Origin: Corallincola platygyrae
GTDB lineage: Bacteria > Pseudomonadota > Gammaproteobacteria > Enterobacterales > Neiellaceae
Assembly: GCF_039544265.1 (NCBI RefSeq)
Contig: NZ_BAABLI010000012.1
Location: forward strand, 124,001 to 188,000
DNA length: 64,000 nucleotides
Direction: 5' to 3'
The position numbers and the translations under genes were made by a program. Shown piece by piece: positions 43,462 to 53,642 of this stretch. Under the pieces are notes generated by a model, which made no database searches, had not been told where the DNA came from, and saw nothing but the letters and a program-made list of their open reading frames with translations. Position 1 is the first letter of the stretch. Every line of letters begins with the position of its first letter.

Positions 43462-45810
43462 ATGATGTGGTACCGTGCCGCGGCATTAGCGCTGGCCGTT
43501 AGTGTTTTAATGCCTGTTCACGCCAAAACGTGGACCAAACAGCCATTTGATGACAAATTCCGTCAACTCGACGAGATCCTTCCCACACCTAACGAATACC
43601 GTACAGGCTCTGGCGCACCCGGCCATAAGTACTGGCAGCAGCAGGCCGACTACAAGATCCAGGTCAAACTGGATGAAGAAGCCAAACGCATTACCGGTAG
43701 CGAGACCATTGTTTACACCAATAACTCGCCAGACCGCCTCAACTACCTGTGGGTCCAGCTGGATCAGAACCGATTTGAGAAAAACTCAGACTACAACCTG
43801 AGCCTGCGCGCCCAGACCCGCTATATCATCAAGCCTTCCGATGCCGGTGATAAACAGTCGCTGAAAGATTTTCGTGGCCGTACTGCCCGTCAGAACTTCG
43901 ATGGCGGTTACAAAATCAGTAACGTCTTTGATGCAGGTGGCCAACCGCTGCGTCATACCATCAACAAGACCATGATGCGTATCGACCTAAATACGCCACT
44001 ACTGCCAGGCGAGCAGTTCACCTTCAGCCTGGACTGGTGGTACAACATGGTGGAAGCCAAGACCCACGGCGGTCGTGGCGGCTACGAATGCTTTGAAAAA
44101 GATGGCAACTGCATCTTCCTGGTAGCCCAGTGGTTCCCTCGGATGGCGGTTTACGACGATGTAAACGGCTGGCAGAACAAGCAATTCCTTGGCCGTGGTG
44201 AGTTCTCACTGGAATTTGGTGATTACGAAATCAGTTATGACGTGCCTGCCGACCATATTGTTGCCTCTACCGGTGAACTGATTAACGCCGAAGAGGTGCT
44301 GACGAAACAACAGATGCAGCGCCTAAAAAAGGCAAAGACGGCCAAAAAGCCGGTGCTTGTCGTTACCGAAAAAGAAGCTCGCAAAAACGAAGAAGACGAC
44401 ACCAGCAAGCGCAAGGTGTGGACCTTCCGCGCTGAGAACGTGCGTGATATCGCCTGGGCCAGCTCGCGTAAATTTATCTGGGATGCCTGGGGCGTGAAGA
44501 GCGGTGACCAAACCGTGATGGCAATGTCCTACTACCCGCAGGAAGGCAACCCGCTGTGGGAACAGTACTCCACTCAGGCGATCGTGCACACCATTGAGCA
44601 ATACAACAAGTACAGCTTTGATTACCCTTATCCGGTTGCCATCTCGGTGAACGGTCCGGTGGGCGGCATGGAATACCCCATGATCACCTACAACGGCCCG
44701 CGCCCTGAAATAGACAAAGAAGATGAAACCAAGCGTACTTATTCACGCCGCACTAAGTACGGCCTGATCTCGGTGATCATTCACGAAATTGGTCATATCT
44801 ACTTCCCGATGATTGTGAACTCTGACGAACGTCAGTGGACCTGGATGGATGAAGGCTTAAACACCTATGTTCAGTTCCTGGCGGAACAGGCCTGGGAAGA
44901 GAACTACCCTTCTCGTCGTGGTGAGCCGCGTAAGATCATCGATTACATGACCAGTGCCAAACAGGTGCCGATCATGACTAACTCCGAGAGCATTCTGCAG
45001 TTTGGTAACAATGCCTATGGCAAACCGGCAACGGCGCTGAACATCTTGCGTGAAACCATCATGGGTCGTGAACTGTTCGACTACGCGTTCCGCGAGTACT
45101 CTCAACGCTGGAAGTTTAAACGCCCCATGCCTGCTGACTTCTTCCGCACCATGGAAGATGCATCTGCAGTCGATCTGGACTGGTTCTGGCGCGGCTGGTT
45201 CTACAGCACAGACCATGTCGATATCAGCATTGATGATGTTCGCGTGATGCAGGTAAACACTGAAGATCCAGATACCGAAGCAGAGTTCAAACGTGAGCGC
45301 AAAGCCGCAGAACCCGACTCACTGTCAGTGCAACGCAATGAAGGCATGGAGCGTCGTGTCGACCAGTTCGACGATCTGGAAGACTTCTACAACGATAACG
45401 ATGAATTCACCGTTTCTCCGAAAAACAAGAAGGATGCGGAAGGCAAACTCAAGCCTTACGAAGATTGGGAAAAGGAGATGCTGGAAACCGAAGGTAACTT
45501 CTACCTGCTCGACTTCAGCAATGTCGGTGGCCTGGTGATGCCGATTATTCTGAGTATCGATTATGAGGATGGCAGTCATGAAGAGTTGCGTATCCCAGCA
45601 GAGATCTGGCGTCAGGATCCGAAGAAAGTTTCGGTGCAACTATGGCGTGAAGAGCTGATCAGTCAGGTGACGGTTGACCCACATTGGGAAACGGCCGACG
45701 CGGACATCAGCAACAACTATTTCCCGCGTAAGATCCTGCCTTCTCGCCTGGAGCTGTTTAAAGAGAAGAAGAAACGCAACCTGATGAAAGAGATGCAGGA
45801 AAAGGATTAA
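43462..45810 (+). CDS. M1 family metallopeptidase (secreted)
   Basis: A 782-aa periplasmic zinc peptidase. A signal peptide ends near residue 21 (PVHA-KT). The M1 substrate loop is GGMEYPMITYNG, the zinc motif HEIGH is at 441-445 and the distal ligand Glu464 is in WMDEGLN. The C-terminal part has a long acidic stretch (about 600-670) unlike E. coli PepN and ends in a lysine-rich tail. Homologues are annotated as M1 aminopeptidases of unknown substrate. RBS AGGGAGCAGAAG precedes the ATG. A GH13 gene, a DUF6702 gene and an HTTM gene follow on the same strand. Confidence 0.93.
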   Translation: MMWYRAAALALAVSVLMPVHAKTWTKQPFDDKFRQLDEILPTPNEYRTGSGAPGHKYWQQQADYKIQVKLDEEAKRITGSETIVYTNNSPDRLNYLWVQLDQNRFEKNSDYNLSLRAQTRYIIKPSDAGDKQSLKDFRGRTARQNFDGGYKISNVFDAGGQPLRHTINKTMMRIDLNTPLLPGEQFTFSLDWWYNMVEAKTHGGRGGYECFEKDGNCIFLVAQWFPRMAVYDDVNGWQNKQFLGRGEFSLEFGDYEISYDVPADHIVASTGELINAEEVLTKQQMQRLKKAKTAKKPVLVVTEKEARKNEEDDTSKRKVWTFRAENVRDIAWASSRKFIWDAWGVKSGDQTVMAMSYYPQEGNPLWEQYSTQAIVHTIEQYNKYSFDYPYPVAISVNGPVGGMEYPMITYNGPRPEIDKEDETKRTYSRRTKYGLISVIIHEIGHIYFPMIVNSDERQWTWMDEGLNTYVQFLAEQAWEENYPSRRGEPRKIIDYMTSAKQVPIMTNSESILQFGNNAYGKPATALNILRETIMGRELFDYAFREYSQRWKFKRPMPADFFRTMEDASAVDLDWFWRGWFYSTDHVDISIDDVRVMQVNTEDPDTEAEFKRERKAAEPDSLSVQRNEGMERRVDQFDDLEDFYNDNDEFTVSPKNKKDAEGKLKPYEDWEKEMLETEGNFYLLDFSNVGGLVMPIILSIDYEDGSHEELRIPAEIWRQDPKKVSVQLWREELISQVTVDPHWETADADISNNYFPRKILPSRLELFKEKKKRNLMKEMQEKD

Positions 45811-45863
45811 TCACCAAAACTATCGTTCAGATCAACGTATAAGACACTGATCTGATTATAAAA

Positions 45864-45928
45864 ACCGTTCTTCAATGCAAATCACGTTTTAGTAAAAAAC
45901 GGTTTGTGTATGAAGGGCGGTTTTTTTT
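45864..45928 (+). terminator. Probable terminator after the M1 gene
   Basis: ACCG..CTTCA (45864-45874) pairs with TGAAG..CGGT (45911-45921), followed by TTTTTTT. An alternative inner pairing AAACCGTT/AACGGTTT also exists. Confidence 0.6.
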
Positions 45929-45989
45929 ACTGTCCTGACTGATGACCAGCACTTTAATTAAAGCTTGGCGCACACCAAGGATAACATTG

Positions 45990-47681
45990 ATGAAAAAAAC
46001 AACTGCCGTCGCGGGCCTGCTCGCAACGACCCTGCTTGGCACCGTGCCCTGCCTGAACACCGCCAACGCTTCCAGCGCAGATCAAACTATCGAGCCTCGT
46101 ACGCTGAAAGTGAAATCTCATGTGATGGATCTTTCCATCATTCCAGCCGCACCTCCTAAAACCCAGCTACCGGCCGACTGGTGGCAAAATGCGGTTTTCT
46201 ATCAAGTGTTCGTGCGCTCCTTTAGTGACTCCAACGGCGATGGCCACGGCGATATCCAGGGACTAATCGATAAGCTGGATTACATTGAGGCACTGGGAGT
46301 GAGAGGGATATGGCTAATGCCGATGACATTAAGCCACTTCCACACTAACGGATACGCTGTTGTCGACCACCGTAAGCTAGAAACGGACTACGGTGAAATG
46401 AAAGACTTTCAGCGCTTGCTGGAAGAGGCACATAAGCGGGATATTGGTATCATCGTCGACTACGTCATGAACCATGCCGGCGTCAGTAATCCGCTGTTTC
46501 GTGCCGTCACCTACGGTAGAAATCAAGAATACAAAAACTGGTTTGTCTGGCGCCCAGATAATCCGGGTTGGACACGCTGGGATGGCAGACAGGTGTGGCA
46601 TGGGATCCGCTCAGGCGAGCATTATTACGGCGTATTTTGGTCTCTCCTGCCCGACTTTAACCTGAAGAACCCGGATGTGTTGGAATACCATTACAGCAGC
46701 ATGCGCTACTGGCTCAATATGGGCGTCGATGGGTTTCGTTTCGATGCGGTAAAACAGTTTGTAGAGAACGGAGCCTCAGCTCAGGAAGACCAGCCAGAAA
46801 CCCTAGCCATCTTAAAAGATGTGCAGGCGCTGGTAAAAAGCTATGACAACACCTACATGGTATGCGAAGCACCCGGCCAGTCCACGCTGTACTCCGGTGA
46901 TGAGGCCTGTGGTAGCGCCTTTAGCTTTCGATTTGGCAACGATCTGATCCGTTCCGTAAAACACGGCCGTGCCGCGGGCTCACTTGCCGAAAACTATTGG
47001 CACAGAACAGAGCGGCCTTACACCAATATCGCCACATTGTTAGCCAACCATGACCCGTTTGCAGGCAAACGCCTGATGGAGCAGTTTAGTGATGACGAAG
47101 CCCGCTATAAGTTGGCAGCGACGCTGCTATTAACCCATCCAGGCCAGCCTTTTGTTTACTACGGCGAAGAGATTGGCATGCGACATGTTCGCAACGAATC
47201 AAATAAAGACTTTGCGCTTCGTGGCCCCATGAGTTGGCAAGCAAATAAACAAAACGGTGGATTTACAGAAGGTCGTCCTTATCGCGGTTTGGCAACCAAC
47301 GTCATGACCCACAACGTTGCCATGCAGGAAGCTGACCCCAACTCGCTTCTGAATACCTATCGTGAGTTGATCAAGCTGAGAAACAATAATCCGGCGTTGC
47401 AAAATACGGCTCCGTTAACTGTGCTCACAGAATCTGGCGATAAGGTGGCCATGTATCTGCGCCAATCCGCCACTCAAACACTGTTGGTAGTGGTCAATCT
47501 CGATGACGATGAAACAAGCATTTCGTTGGCAGACGCGACAAAAAGAGCAAAATCGACAGGAGACTGGCACCCAATCTATACCAGTGCAGAAGCGCTCAAT
47601 ACCGGCGAAGCACTCAGTGCAAACTCAGAGATAACCTTGCCGCCATTAAGCGCTACCGTTTTGGAGCTGAAACCCAACTAG
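45990..47681 (+). CDS. Secreted GH13 alpha-amylase family enzyme
   Basis: A 563-aa glycoside hydrolase family 13 protein with a signal peptide (MKKTTAVAGLLATTLLGT...ANA). The TIM barrel starts at WWQNAVFYQVFVRSFSDSNG. The catalytic residues are Asp252 (GFRFDAVKQF), Glu293 (VCEAPG) and Asp355 (LANHDPF). The sequence resembles the oligo-1,6-glucosidase/trehalose synthase-type subgroup more than large endo-amylases. Substrate is not certain. ATG 45990 follows AAGG at 9 nt. It lies between the M1 and DUF6702 genes and ends in a terminator. Confidence 0.9.
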   Translation: MKKTTAVAGLLATTLLGTVPCLNTANASSADQTIEPRTLKVKSHVMDLSIIPAAPPKTQLPADWWQNAVFYQVFVRSFSDSNGDGHGDIQGLIDKLDYIEALGVRGIWLMPMTLSHFHTNGYAVVDHRKLETDYGEMKDFQRLLEEAHKRDIGIIVDYVMNHAGVSNPLFRAVTYGRNQEYKNWFVWRPDNPGWTRWDGRQVWHGIRSGEHYYGVFWSLLPDFNLKNPDVLEYHYSSMRYWLNMGVDGFRFDAVKQFVENGASAQEDQPETLAILKDVQALVKSYDNTYMVCEAPGQSTLYSGDEACGSAFSFRFGNDLIRSVKHGRAAGSLAENYWHRTERPYTNIATLLANHDPFAGKRLMEQFSDDEARYKLAATLLLTHPGQPFVYYGEEIGMRHVRNESNKDFALRGPMSWQANKQNGGFTEGRPYRGLATNVMTHNVAMQEADPNSLLNTYRELIKLRNNNPALQNTAPLTVLTESGDKVAMYLRQSATQTLLVVVNLDDDETSISLADATKRAKSTGDWHPIYTSAEALNTGEALSANSEITLPPLSATVLELKPN

Positions 47682-47732
47682 CGTCTGCGCCAGGCATGCC
47701 CGGTAGCAATAAGTAAAGAGTTCAGCAGCTAG

Positions 47733-47758
47733 GGCCCAGTTCAATAACTGGGCCTTTT
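47733..47758 (+). terminator. Rho-independent terminator after the GH13 gene
   Basis: GGCCCAGTT-CAAT-AACTGGGCC followed by TTTT, 51 nt after the stop. Confidence 0.88.
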
Positions 47759-47852
47759 AGAATGTTCCAGCTAAGTTGTTCTAACCGAGCGGGCTCGGTA
47801 AAATCTAACGCCTGGCGCATTACCCCAGCTACCATCAACTTTGAGAGCCTCA

Positions 47853-48365
47853 ATGAATCGTCTGCCTATTTTGACCGCGTTGTTTACCCTACTTGTCGTG
47901 ATTTACTCAAAGTCGGCTTTTGCTCATACCTACCACGCCACGCTGACCGATATCCGAATCAACCCACAGACCAATCAGATGGAAGTTGTGCACCGCTTTT
48001 TTGCTGATGATGTGGCCAAGGTGCTTTCAGCTGAAACCGGCACTAAAGTGAAGTTTGGGGATAAGTTGCTAAGTGACCAAGAGCCACTGATTCAGGCATA
48101 TGTTGAAAAACAATTTGTACTGACAGGGCCGGACAAACAGCGCTATTCACTGAGCTATGTGGGTGCTGAGTTAGATACCCATTACCTGTTTGTCTATCAG
48201 GAAGCGCCAGCTCCCAAGCTTTACGATGGCTACCAGTTGAAAAACAATCTACTGTTCGGCCACCTGCATGACCAGATCAACACGGTAAATATCAAATTTG
48301 ATGGCGTATCACAGTCGCTGGTATTTACACCCAGAGAAGTGAGATTGCCGATTAGTCGACCATAG
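47853..48365 (+). CDS. DUF6702 family periplasmic protein
   Basis: A 170-aa protein with a signal peptide (cleavage near SAFA-HTY) and the DUF6702 pattern: HTYHATLTDIRINPQTNQMEVVHRFFADD, with the His immediately at the mature N-terminus, then beta-rich sequence. The family is found near M1 peptidases and HTTM proteins in several marine bacteria, as here, but has no known role. ATG 47853 fits the signal peptide; an in-frame TTG lies 12 nt upstream. A mature N-terminal His could bind a metal, but this is inference. Confidence 0.78.
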   Translation: MNRLPILTALFTLLVVIYSKSAFAHTYHATLTDIRINPQTNQMEVVHRFFADDVAKVLSAETGTKVKFGDKLLSDQEPLIQAYVEKQFVLTGPDKQRYSLSYVGAELDTHYLFVYQEAPAPKLYDGYQLKNNLLFGHLHDQINTVNIKFDGVSQSLVFTPREVRLPISRP

Positions 48366-48560
48366 AAAAAGGTATGACTTTACGTCTAGTAGCTTAATCC
48401 CATTAGTACTGTCGTTTGGCCCGACAAAAAGATCGCACTAGTGGTTACATTTGAGCATCTGCGCGCTAGATCACACCTAAACCACTCTGTCATTCTCCTG
48501 TCAGTGAACCACTGGCACACTGAGTCGTATTAAGAATTATTTTCTTTCAGGCCTAGCTCT

Positions 48561-49952
48561 GTGCTGAACAAATTCGTAGACCATTTCTTCCGTCCACTGG
48601 ACGCGTCCTCCGTCGCGGTGTTTCGTATTGGCTTTGGCTTGGTGATGCTGATTGATGCCATTGGCCATATTGGCTTTGTCGATTTGCAGAGCATGTATGT
48701 CGAGCCGACTGTATTCTTTAAGTACTATGGCTTTGAGTGGCTCCCAGCGCTACGCGAGGGGGTGTATTGGGTCTACGGCATCTCAGCGATTGCATCGCTT
48801 GGGTTGATGCTGGGTTTCCATTATCGAATAAGTACCGCGATAGTCGCGATATGCAATGCGGCGATATTTCTACAGGATCAGGCCCAATACCTGAATCACC
48901 TATATCTGTTAATACTGTTCTCCAGCGTGATGGTGTTTGTACCGGCTCACCGCTACTGGTCATTGGATGCCAAACGGAATCCAGCCATTGCCAACGATAC
49001 CCTGCCCGCCTGGTGCCGGATACTGCTGATTGTGCAACTTGAAATCATTCTGATCTATGCGGGCATAGTGAAAATCAATCCGGACTGGCTGCAATTAGAA
49101 CCCCTCGCGACTTGGTTGGCCAAACGCCAACACATGCCGTTTGTCGGTGAACTATTTATGGACCCGAACATGATTACACTGGCGGCTTACGGCGTGATCG
49201 CACTCCATCTGGTGGGTGCCCCCTTGTTGTTATTTAAACGCACCCGCCTCTACGTGATCATTGTGTATGCCTGCTTCCATACGCTGAACCACTTTGTATT
49301 TGATATCGGCGTATTCCCTTGGGTGACCCTGTTTGCCAGTTTGCTCTGCTTTGAACCTGATTGGCCGCGCCGCTTCTGGGCCAAACTAAAACGGACTTCC
49401 TATCAAGCGCCGACACTAACGCCTATCGCCATGCCTGCAAAGCCGATAGCTACCACGATTACTATCTCAGTCTGCGCCTGGCTGGTGTTTCAGACTGTGG
49501 TACCACTGAGAAATTATGCCTATGCGGGCGATGTCGCTTGGAACGAAGCAGGCCATAGATTCAGTTGGCGAATGAAACTTCGCAGTAAGCAAGGTACAGC
49601 GATCTTTATCATTCAAGATCCCGCCACCGGCAAGCGCTGGCGCTTTGATCCGCGCCCTATGCTCAACCGTCGTCAGAAGTTTAAGATGCCCTGCCAACCC
49701 GATATGATCCTGCAGATGGCTCACTATCTTCGAGATCATTTGGCACCAGAGAAGTTCAACGTCAACAATCCCCAAGTGTATGTTCGTACCTATTGTCGAC
49801 TGAATTACCGACAACCTGCGATGTTCATAGACCCGAAAGTGGATTTGGCTAAGACAACACGTCACTTGGGGAACAACGACTGGGTTCTGCCGCTAACCAA
49901 ACCCTTGAATCCAAAACATTTGCCAGATTGGTTTCCGAAGTTCGAGAAGTAA
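48561..49952 (+). CDS. HTTM domain membrane protein (gamma-carboxylase-like)
   Basis: A 463-aa integral membrane protein. The HTTM domain (residues 1-270) has about eight hydrophobic helices and the signatures VKINPDWLQLEPLATWL and HTLNHFVFDIGVFPWVTL, shared with vitamin-K-dependent gamma-carboxylase. A C-terminal soluble domain (about 300-463) follows one more helix. Bacterial members are of unknown function; the vertebrate relative carboxylates glutamates with reduced vitamin K. The start is GTG 48561 without a strong RBS. It follows DUF6702 by 195 nt. Confidence 0.88.
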   Translation: MLNKFVDHFFRPLDASSVAVFRIGFGLVMLIDAIGHIGFVDLQSMYVEPTVFFKYYGFEWLPALREGVYWVYGISAIASLGLMLGFHYRISTAIVAICNAAIFLQDQAQYLNHLYLLILFSSVMVFVPAHRYWSLDAKRNPAIANDTLPAWCRILLIVQLEIILIYAGIVKINPDWLQLEPLATWLAKRQHMPFVGELFMDPNMITLAAYGVIALHLVGAPLLLFKRTRLYVIIVYACFHTLNHFVFDIGVFPWVTLFASLLCFEPDWPRRFWAKLKRTSYQAPTLTPIAMPAKPIATTITISVCAWLVFQTVVPLRNYAYAGDVAWNEAGHRFSWRMKLRSKQGTAIFIIQDPATGKRWRFDPRPMLNRRQKFKMPCQPDMILQMAHYLRDHLAPEKFNVNNPQVYVRTYCRLNYRQPAMFIDPKVDLAKTTRHLGNNDWVLPLTKPLNPKHLPDWFPKFEK

Positions 49953-50118
49953 AACGATTTAGAGGGTTAAGCGGTAATAGAACGCTTGAATTACATTTTT
50001 GGTCACTAATTAATCACTCTTGGATAAAAAGAATGATCGGGGCGTCAGAACAGAACGAATTAAATTAGCGCTTACGGGCGATACGCTACACTTTTGGGCA
50101 AGCAGTTTTGCAAAGTTC

Positions 50119-52500
50119 ATGATGCAGAAAAGGTTCAGCAACCCTACCCACGTAAACCTCGGTGATTTGTGGCGATTCAGCCCGCCACAACTGCCCGACC
50201 CTTTGGTTCAAAAACCACGACTGCTTTCTGAAATAATCGCCGATAAACAACCTGTTGCGATAATTGCGCCATCTGGATACGGAAAAACCACGTTAGCGGC
50301 ACAACTATTTAGCCACTGGCAGGGAACACACGTCTGGGCGTCTTTTGCCGAGATGGAATTGGCGATGGCGGATCTCGCCAGAACGCTGGTAACCGCCTTT
50401 CACCACGCCCTGGAATTTGATCTGGCATTGATGCACCGAATCAAAGAAGGTCTGGTGGATGACCCTCGCTCTTTAATTGAGCTGGTGATTACTGAGCTGC
50501 AACGTCACCCTACACCCACGCTACTGGTGTTAGATAACCTAACGCAGCTCAAGTCAGGCGAATTGAGTGAAGCCATAGACCGCATGCTTCAAGCATGGCC
50601 TTCTCAGCACAAGTTAGTGATCACCAGTGGTTCAGCTCACTGGCTTAATCTAATCTCACCCGAGAGTAGAGGCAAGTTATCTATTTCTGACGCAGAGCAA
50701 CTGAAGTTCGACCGCAACGAGTTGATACAACTGCTGGGAGACAACCTTTCACCCGCTCTTCAAGAGTTGGCCCTGCCCTTCATCGAAGGGTCACCCGCAC
50801 TGGCCTGGATCATCCGTAATGCGCAATTGAGTCAGCAGGACCTGACCGATATCAACTCAACAGAAGAGCTAGTCTCTCGATGCCAACAGAAGATAACTGC
50901 AGCACTACCAAAGGATGAAAAACAGTTCCTGCTGGCAAGCAGCCTGACCGATTACTTTAACCTGACACTCGTCGAACAGATGCTGCAACAAGACTGTCAG
51001 GCACTTTTACCACGACTGTTGAAACAGCAGCTTTTGCAGGGTACTAATTCAGACCCCAGTTGGTTTCACTTCCACAAGCTTTGGCGTTTTCAGTTCCGGC
51101 AAAACCTCATCTCTCAAGACCCGGAACTTGCCAGAACCTTAGTACGACGCGCCGCAGACTGGTGGATGCAACACCAGCAACCGCGTCAGGCTATCTACCT
51201 TGCGAAAACCATTAACGACGTGGCCTTGATGCAGAGGTTGGTTGCGGAACATGGTTGGCTCATGTATCAGCGTGGTCAGCATCAACTGCTTAAACAAACC
51301 ATAGAGCTGATCCCATCAAGCCAAAGGGCAAAGGATCCTGCATTGCTAATGGTGGCGGCCAAAGTCTTTCTGATTGACGACATGCCTGCTTCCAAGCTGT
51401 TCTTGGATCAACTGGAGACGCATATCGATGGCGACGGAGAAGCCAGCCGAGCCATACAGGTCAGTCACGCTTGTCTGCGTTCAACCTATGCACTGAAAGC
51501 CTTTGACCTGCCCTTGTTGAGAAAGTACGCCAGAACCGCCTATGAGTTAGCTCCCATTGCCCCCGACATACTCACCCCCTCGGCCTATGCGGCATTGGCT
51601 GAACTGCTTTGGGTGGAGGGAGAGATAGATAAAGCCAGGTACCTATGGCTGGGTGCGCTGCAGGAAGCCAAACAACGGGGTTATGTGGTTGACCAGCTCT
51701 GGCAGGCCCATTTTGTTGCCACAACTTTCTTCTATCAGGGCAAACCCGAAGCGGTCAGGGAGTTCTATGAAGAAGCACATGATGCGGCCCAACAGCACCA
51801 ACTGCGTTATACCGATTCTCTCTGGTGTATTTACCGGACTGAATCTGAAATCGCATTGCTCAGAGGCGATTGGCAGGAAGCAAAACGTTGCAATGACCAG
51901 GCGATGCATATCACCCGTAACTGGCCGGAAGAGGCCCAACTGCCCTGCCTTGTTTTAAAAGCGTTGCACCATAAAGCAACACATGGGCCAGATGCTGAGT
52001 TCGACCGACAGTTGGAAACCATCGAATATCTCACCTACCAGTATGAGCATCACCCGTTTGTACTATGCCGGGCACATCAGTTGTTATTGAGCTGGTGGAA
52101 CAGCAAAGGCGCATCAGGAAAGATCCAGGACTGGCTGTCACTTCAACTTAGCCAAATCCATAGCCAAACCTTGTTTGATATCCACTACCGCCGTAACGTC
52201 GCCGCCGCACATTTCTACTGCAGCAATGTCGAGGCCGCAGAAGAGTTAGCGGAGCAGGCGGCAACACTGGCCTCCAGTTTTACCGCAGCGGCAGAGTCCC
52301 TAAGTTCACATTTACTTTGGCTATTATGCCAGGATGAACTGAGCAGATCGGAAATAAATCAGTTCCTAGAGAGGCTTTCGCAACAACAGCGGCTCGGCGA
52401 AATTAAGCTCTACTGCGAGCTATATCGCCCATTACTTCAGCATTTAAGCCCGAGTGACGATGCTTACCGATTAATCATGGGCAGACTGCCGAAAAGCTAA
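50119..52500 (+). CDS. MalT-like STAND ATPase lacking a LuxR DNA-binding domain
   Basis: A roughly 793-aa protein. After VNLGDLWRFSPPQLPDPLVQKPRLL comes a P-loop APSGYGKTTLAA (residues 51-62) and a Walker B-like TLLVLDNLTQL, as in MalT/STAND regulators. The rest is helical and resembles the tetratricopeptide-like sensor of MalT-type proteins. The C-terminal LuxR helix-turn-helix is absent; the protein stops at PKS with no HTH downstream. ATG 50119 is chosen; a TTG at 50020 is also in frame, neither with a clear RBS. It may act through protein partners. It is convergent with fbpC (10 nt between stops), and the promoter may lie near 50075-50100. Confidence 0.75.
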   Translation: MMQKRFSNPTHVNLGDLWRFSPPQLPDPLVQKPRLLSEIIADKQPVAIIAPSGYGKTTLAAQLFSHWQGTHVWASFAEMELAMADLARTLVTAFHHALEFDLALMHRIKEGLVDDPRSLIELVITELQRHPTPTLLVLDNLTQLKSGELSEAIDRMLQAWPSQHKLVITSGSAHWLNLISPESRGKLSISDAEQLKFDRNELIQLLGDNLSPALQELALPFIEGSPALAWIIRNAQLSQQDLTDINSTEELVSRCQQKITAALPKDEKQFLLASSLTDYFNLTLVEQMLQQDCQALLPRLLKQQLLQGTNSDPSWFHFHKLWRFQFRQNLISQDPELARTLVRRAADWWMQHQQPRQAIYLAKTINDVALMQRLVAEHGWLMYQRGQHQLLKQTIELIPSSQRAKDPALLMVAAKVFLIDDMPASKLFLDQLETHIDGDGEASRAIQVSHACLRSTYALKAFDLPLLRKYARTAYELAPIAPDILTPSAYAALAELLWVEGEIDKARYLWLGALQEAKQRGYVVDQLWQAHFVATTFFYQGKPEAVREFYEEAHDAAQQHQLRYTDSLWCIYRTESEIALLRGDWQEAKRCNDQAMHITRNWPEEAQLPCLVLKALHHKATHGPDAEFDRQLETIEYLTYQYEHHPFVLCRAHQLLLSWWNSKGASGKIQDWLSLQLSQIHSQTLFDIHYRRNVAAAHFYCSNVEAAEELAEQAATLASSFTAAAESLSSHLLWLLCQDELSRSEINQFLERLSQQQRLGEIKLYCELYRPLLQHLSPSDDAYRLIMGRLPKS

Positions 52501-52510
52501 TTTTTGACCA

Positions 52511-53641
52511 CTAATCCCTTAGCCTCTCAAAACAGATAATATGGTCTAGCTCAAACCGAATACCTATCTCACTGCCAACACGCTGCGGATCATGACTGGA
52601 TGCCACACATAACAAACGCTGGCCGTTTGCCATTTCTACCTCGTATTGAAACGAGGTTCCCTGAAACTGGCGTTTAATCACTTTCGCCCGAAGAATGCTG
52701 TCTTCATCGTGGATAAGGTCGTCCGGACGCAATAACAGATCGACAGAGATACCCAGCGGCAGCCCATGGGGTTTGTCGGTGGCGATCGGGCCAAAGCCCG
52801 TCAGCAAGCTAGTCTCGGTTTTGGCGACCGCAGGTAGGAAACAACCTTGACCAACAAAGTCCGCGACAAAGCGGGTCAAGGGTGCGTGATAGATAGCGTA
52901 AGGCGTATCAAACTGTTCAATATTGCCCTGCTGCATTACCGCAACCCGATCAGCAATGGCAAAAGCCTCAATCTGATCATGGGTCACCATCAAGGCTGTG
53001 ATCTGCTCATTCAGCAGGATCTCTCGCACGTCGGGTACCAGCGTTTCTTTTAGGGTTGCGTCCAAACCGGAAAACGGTTCATCCAATAACAGCAGGTCAG
53101 GCTTTGGGGCAAGAGCTCTAGCCAGCGCTACACGCTGTTGCTGACCGCCAGAGAGCGACGCTGGATAGCGTTCGTGACTGTCAGGTAAACCAATCAGGGA
53201 GAGCAGTTCATCTATGCGGGACTGACGCTCGACACTATTCAAATGCCCCAAACCAAATGCTACGTTCTGAGCCACTGTCATGTGGGGAAACAGAGCGATA
53301 TCCTGAAACACCATGCCTATGCGACGCAGTTCAGGTGGAGTCTGCTGTTGGGGAGAGGATAACACCCGGCCGTGCATTACAATTTCACCCATCGCCAGAG
53401 ACTCAAATCCCGCAATCGCCCTAAGCAGTGTCGACTTGCCGCAGCCACTTGGCCCAAGCAAACAGCCGATTTCACCCGGCTTAAGAGACAGGTTCACATT
53501 AGCTACGGCGCGAGTGCTGCCGTAATTCACAGACACATCATTAAGAGCCAGCTGCAATGCCTTAGCCTCTGATGAATTGTGATTGGTTCTTGGCCCGCGC
53601 TGGGTTGCCTCAGCATCTTCAACCTGTGAACGCAGCAACAT
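52511..53641 (-). CDS. fbpC: Ferric iron ABC transporter ATP-binding protein
   Basis: A 376-aa ABC ATPase: Walker A GPSGCGKST, Q-loop VFQDIALFPHMTVAQNV, signature LSGGQQQRVALARALA, Walker B LLLLDEPFSGLD, and a C-terminal TOBE-like regulatory part. It has about 25 non-conserved residues before the ABC domain. It is the last gene of fbpABC, 1 nt after fbpB. Energises uptake of Fe3+ delivered by FbpA. It converges with the MalT-like gene without an obvious terminator between the stops. Confidence 0.93.
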   Translation of the reverse strand: MLLRSQVEDAEATQRGPRTNHNSSEAKALQLALNDVSVNYGSTRAVANVNLSLKPGEIGCLLGPSGCGKSTLLRAIAGFESLAMGEIVMHGRVLSSPQQQTPPELRRIGMVFQDIALFPHMTVAQNVAFGLGHLNSVERQSRIDELLSLIGLPDSHERYPASLSGGQQQRVALARALAPKPDLLLLDEPFSGLDATLKETLVPDVREILLNEQITALMVTHDQIEAFAIADRVAVMQQGNIEQFDTPYAIYHAPLTRFVADFVGQGCFLPAVAKTETSLLTGFGPIATDKPHGLPLGISVDLLLRPDDLIHDEDSILRAKVIKRQFQGTSFQYEVEMANGQRLLCVASSHDPQRVGSEIGIRFELDHIICFERLRD

Positions 53642-53642
53642 C

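Noticed and set aside
50119..52500. MalT, activator of the nearby GH13 gene
   Set aside because: No DNA-binding domain is present and the gene is not adjacent to maltose uptake genes.
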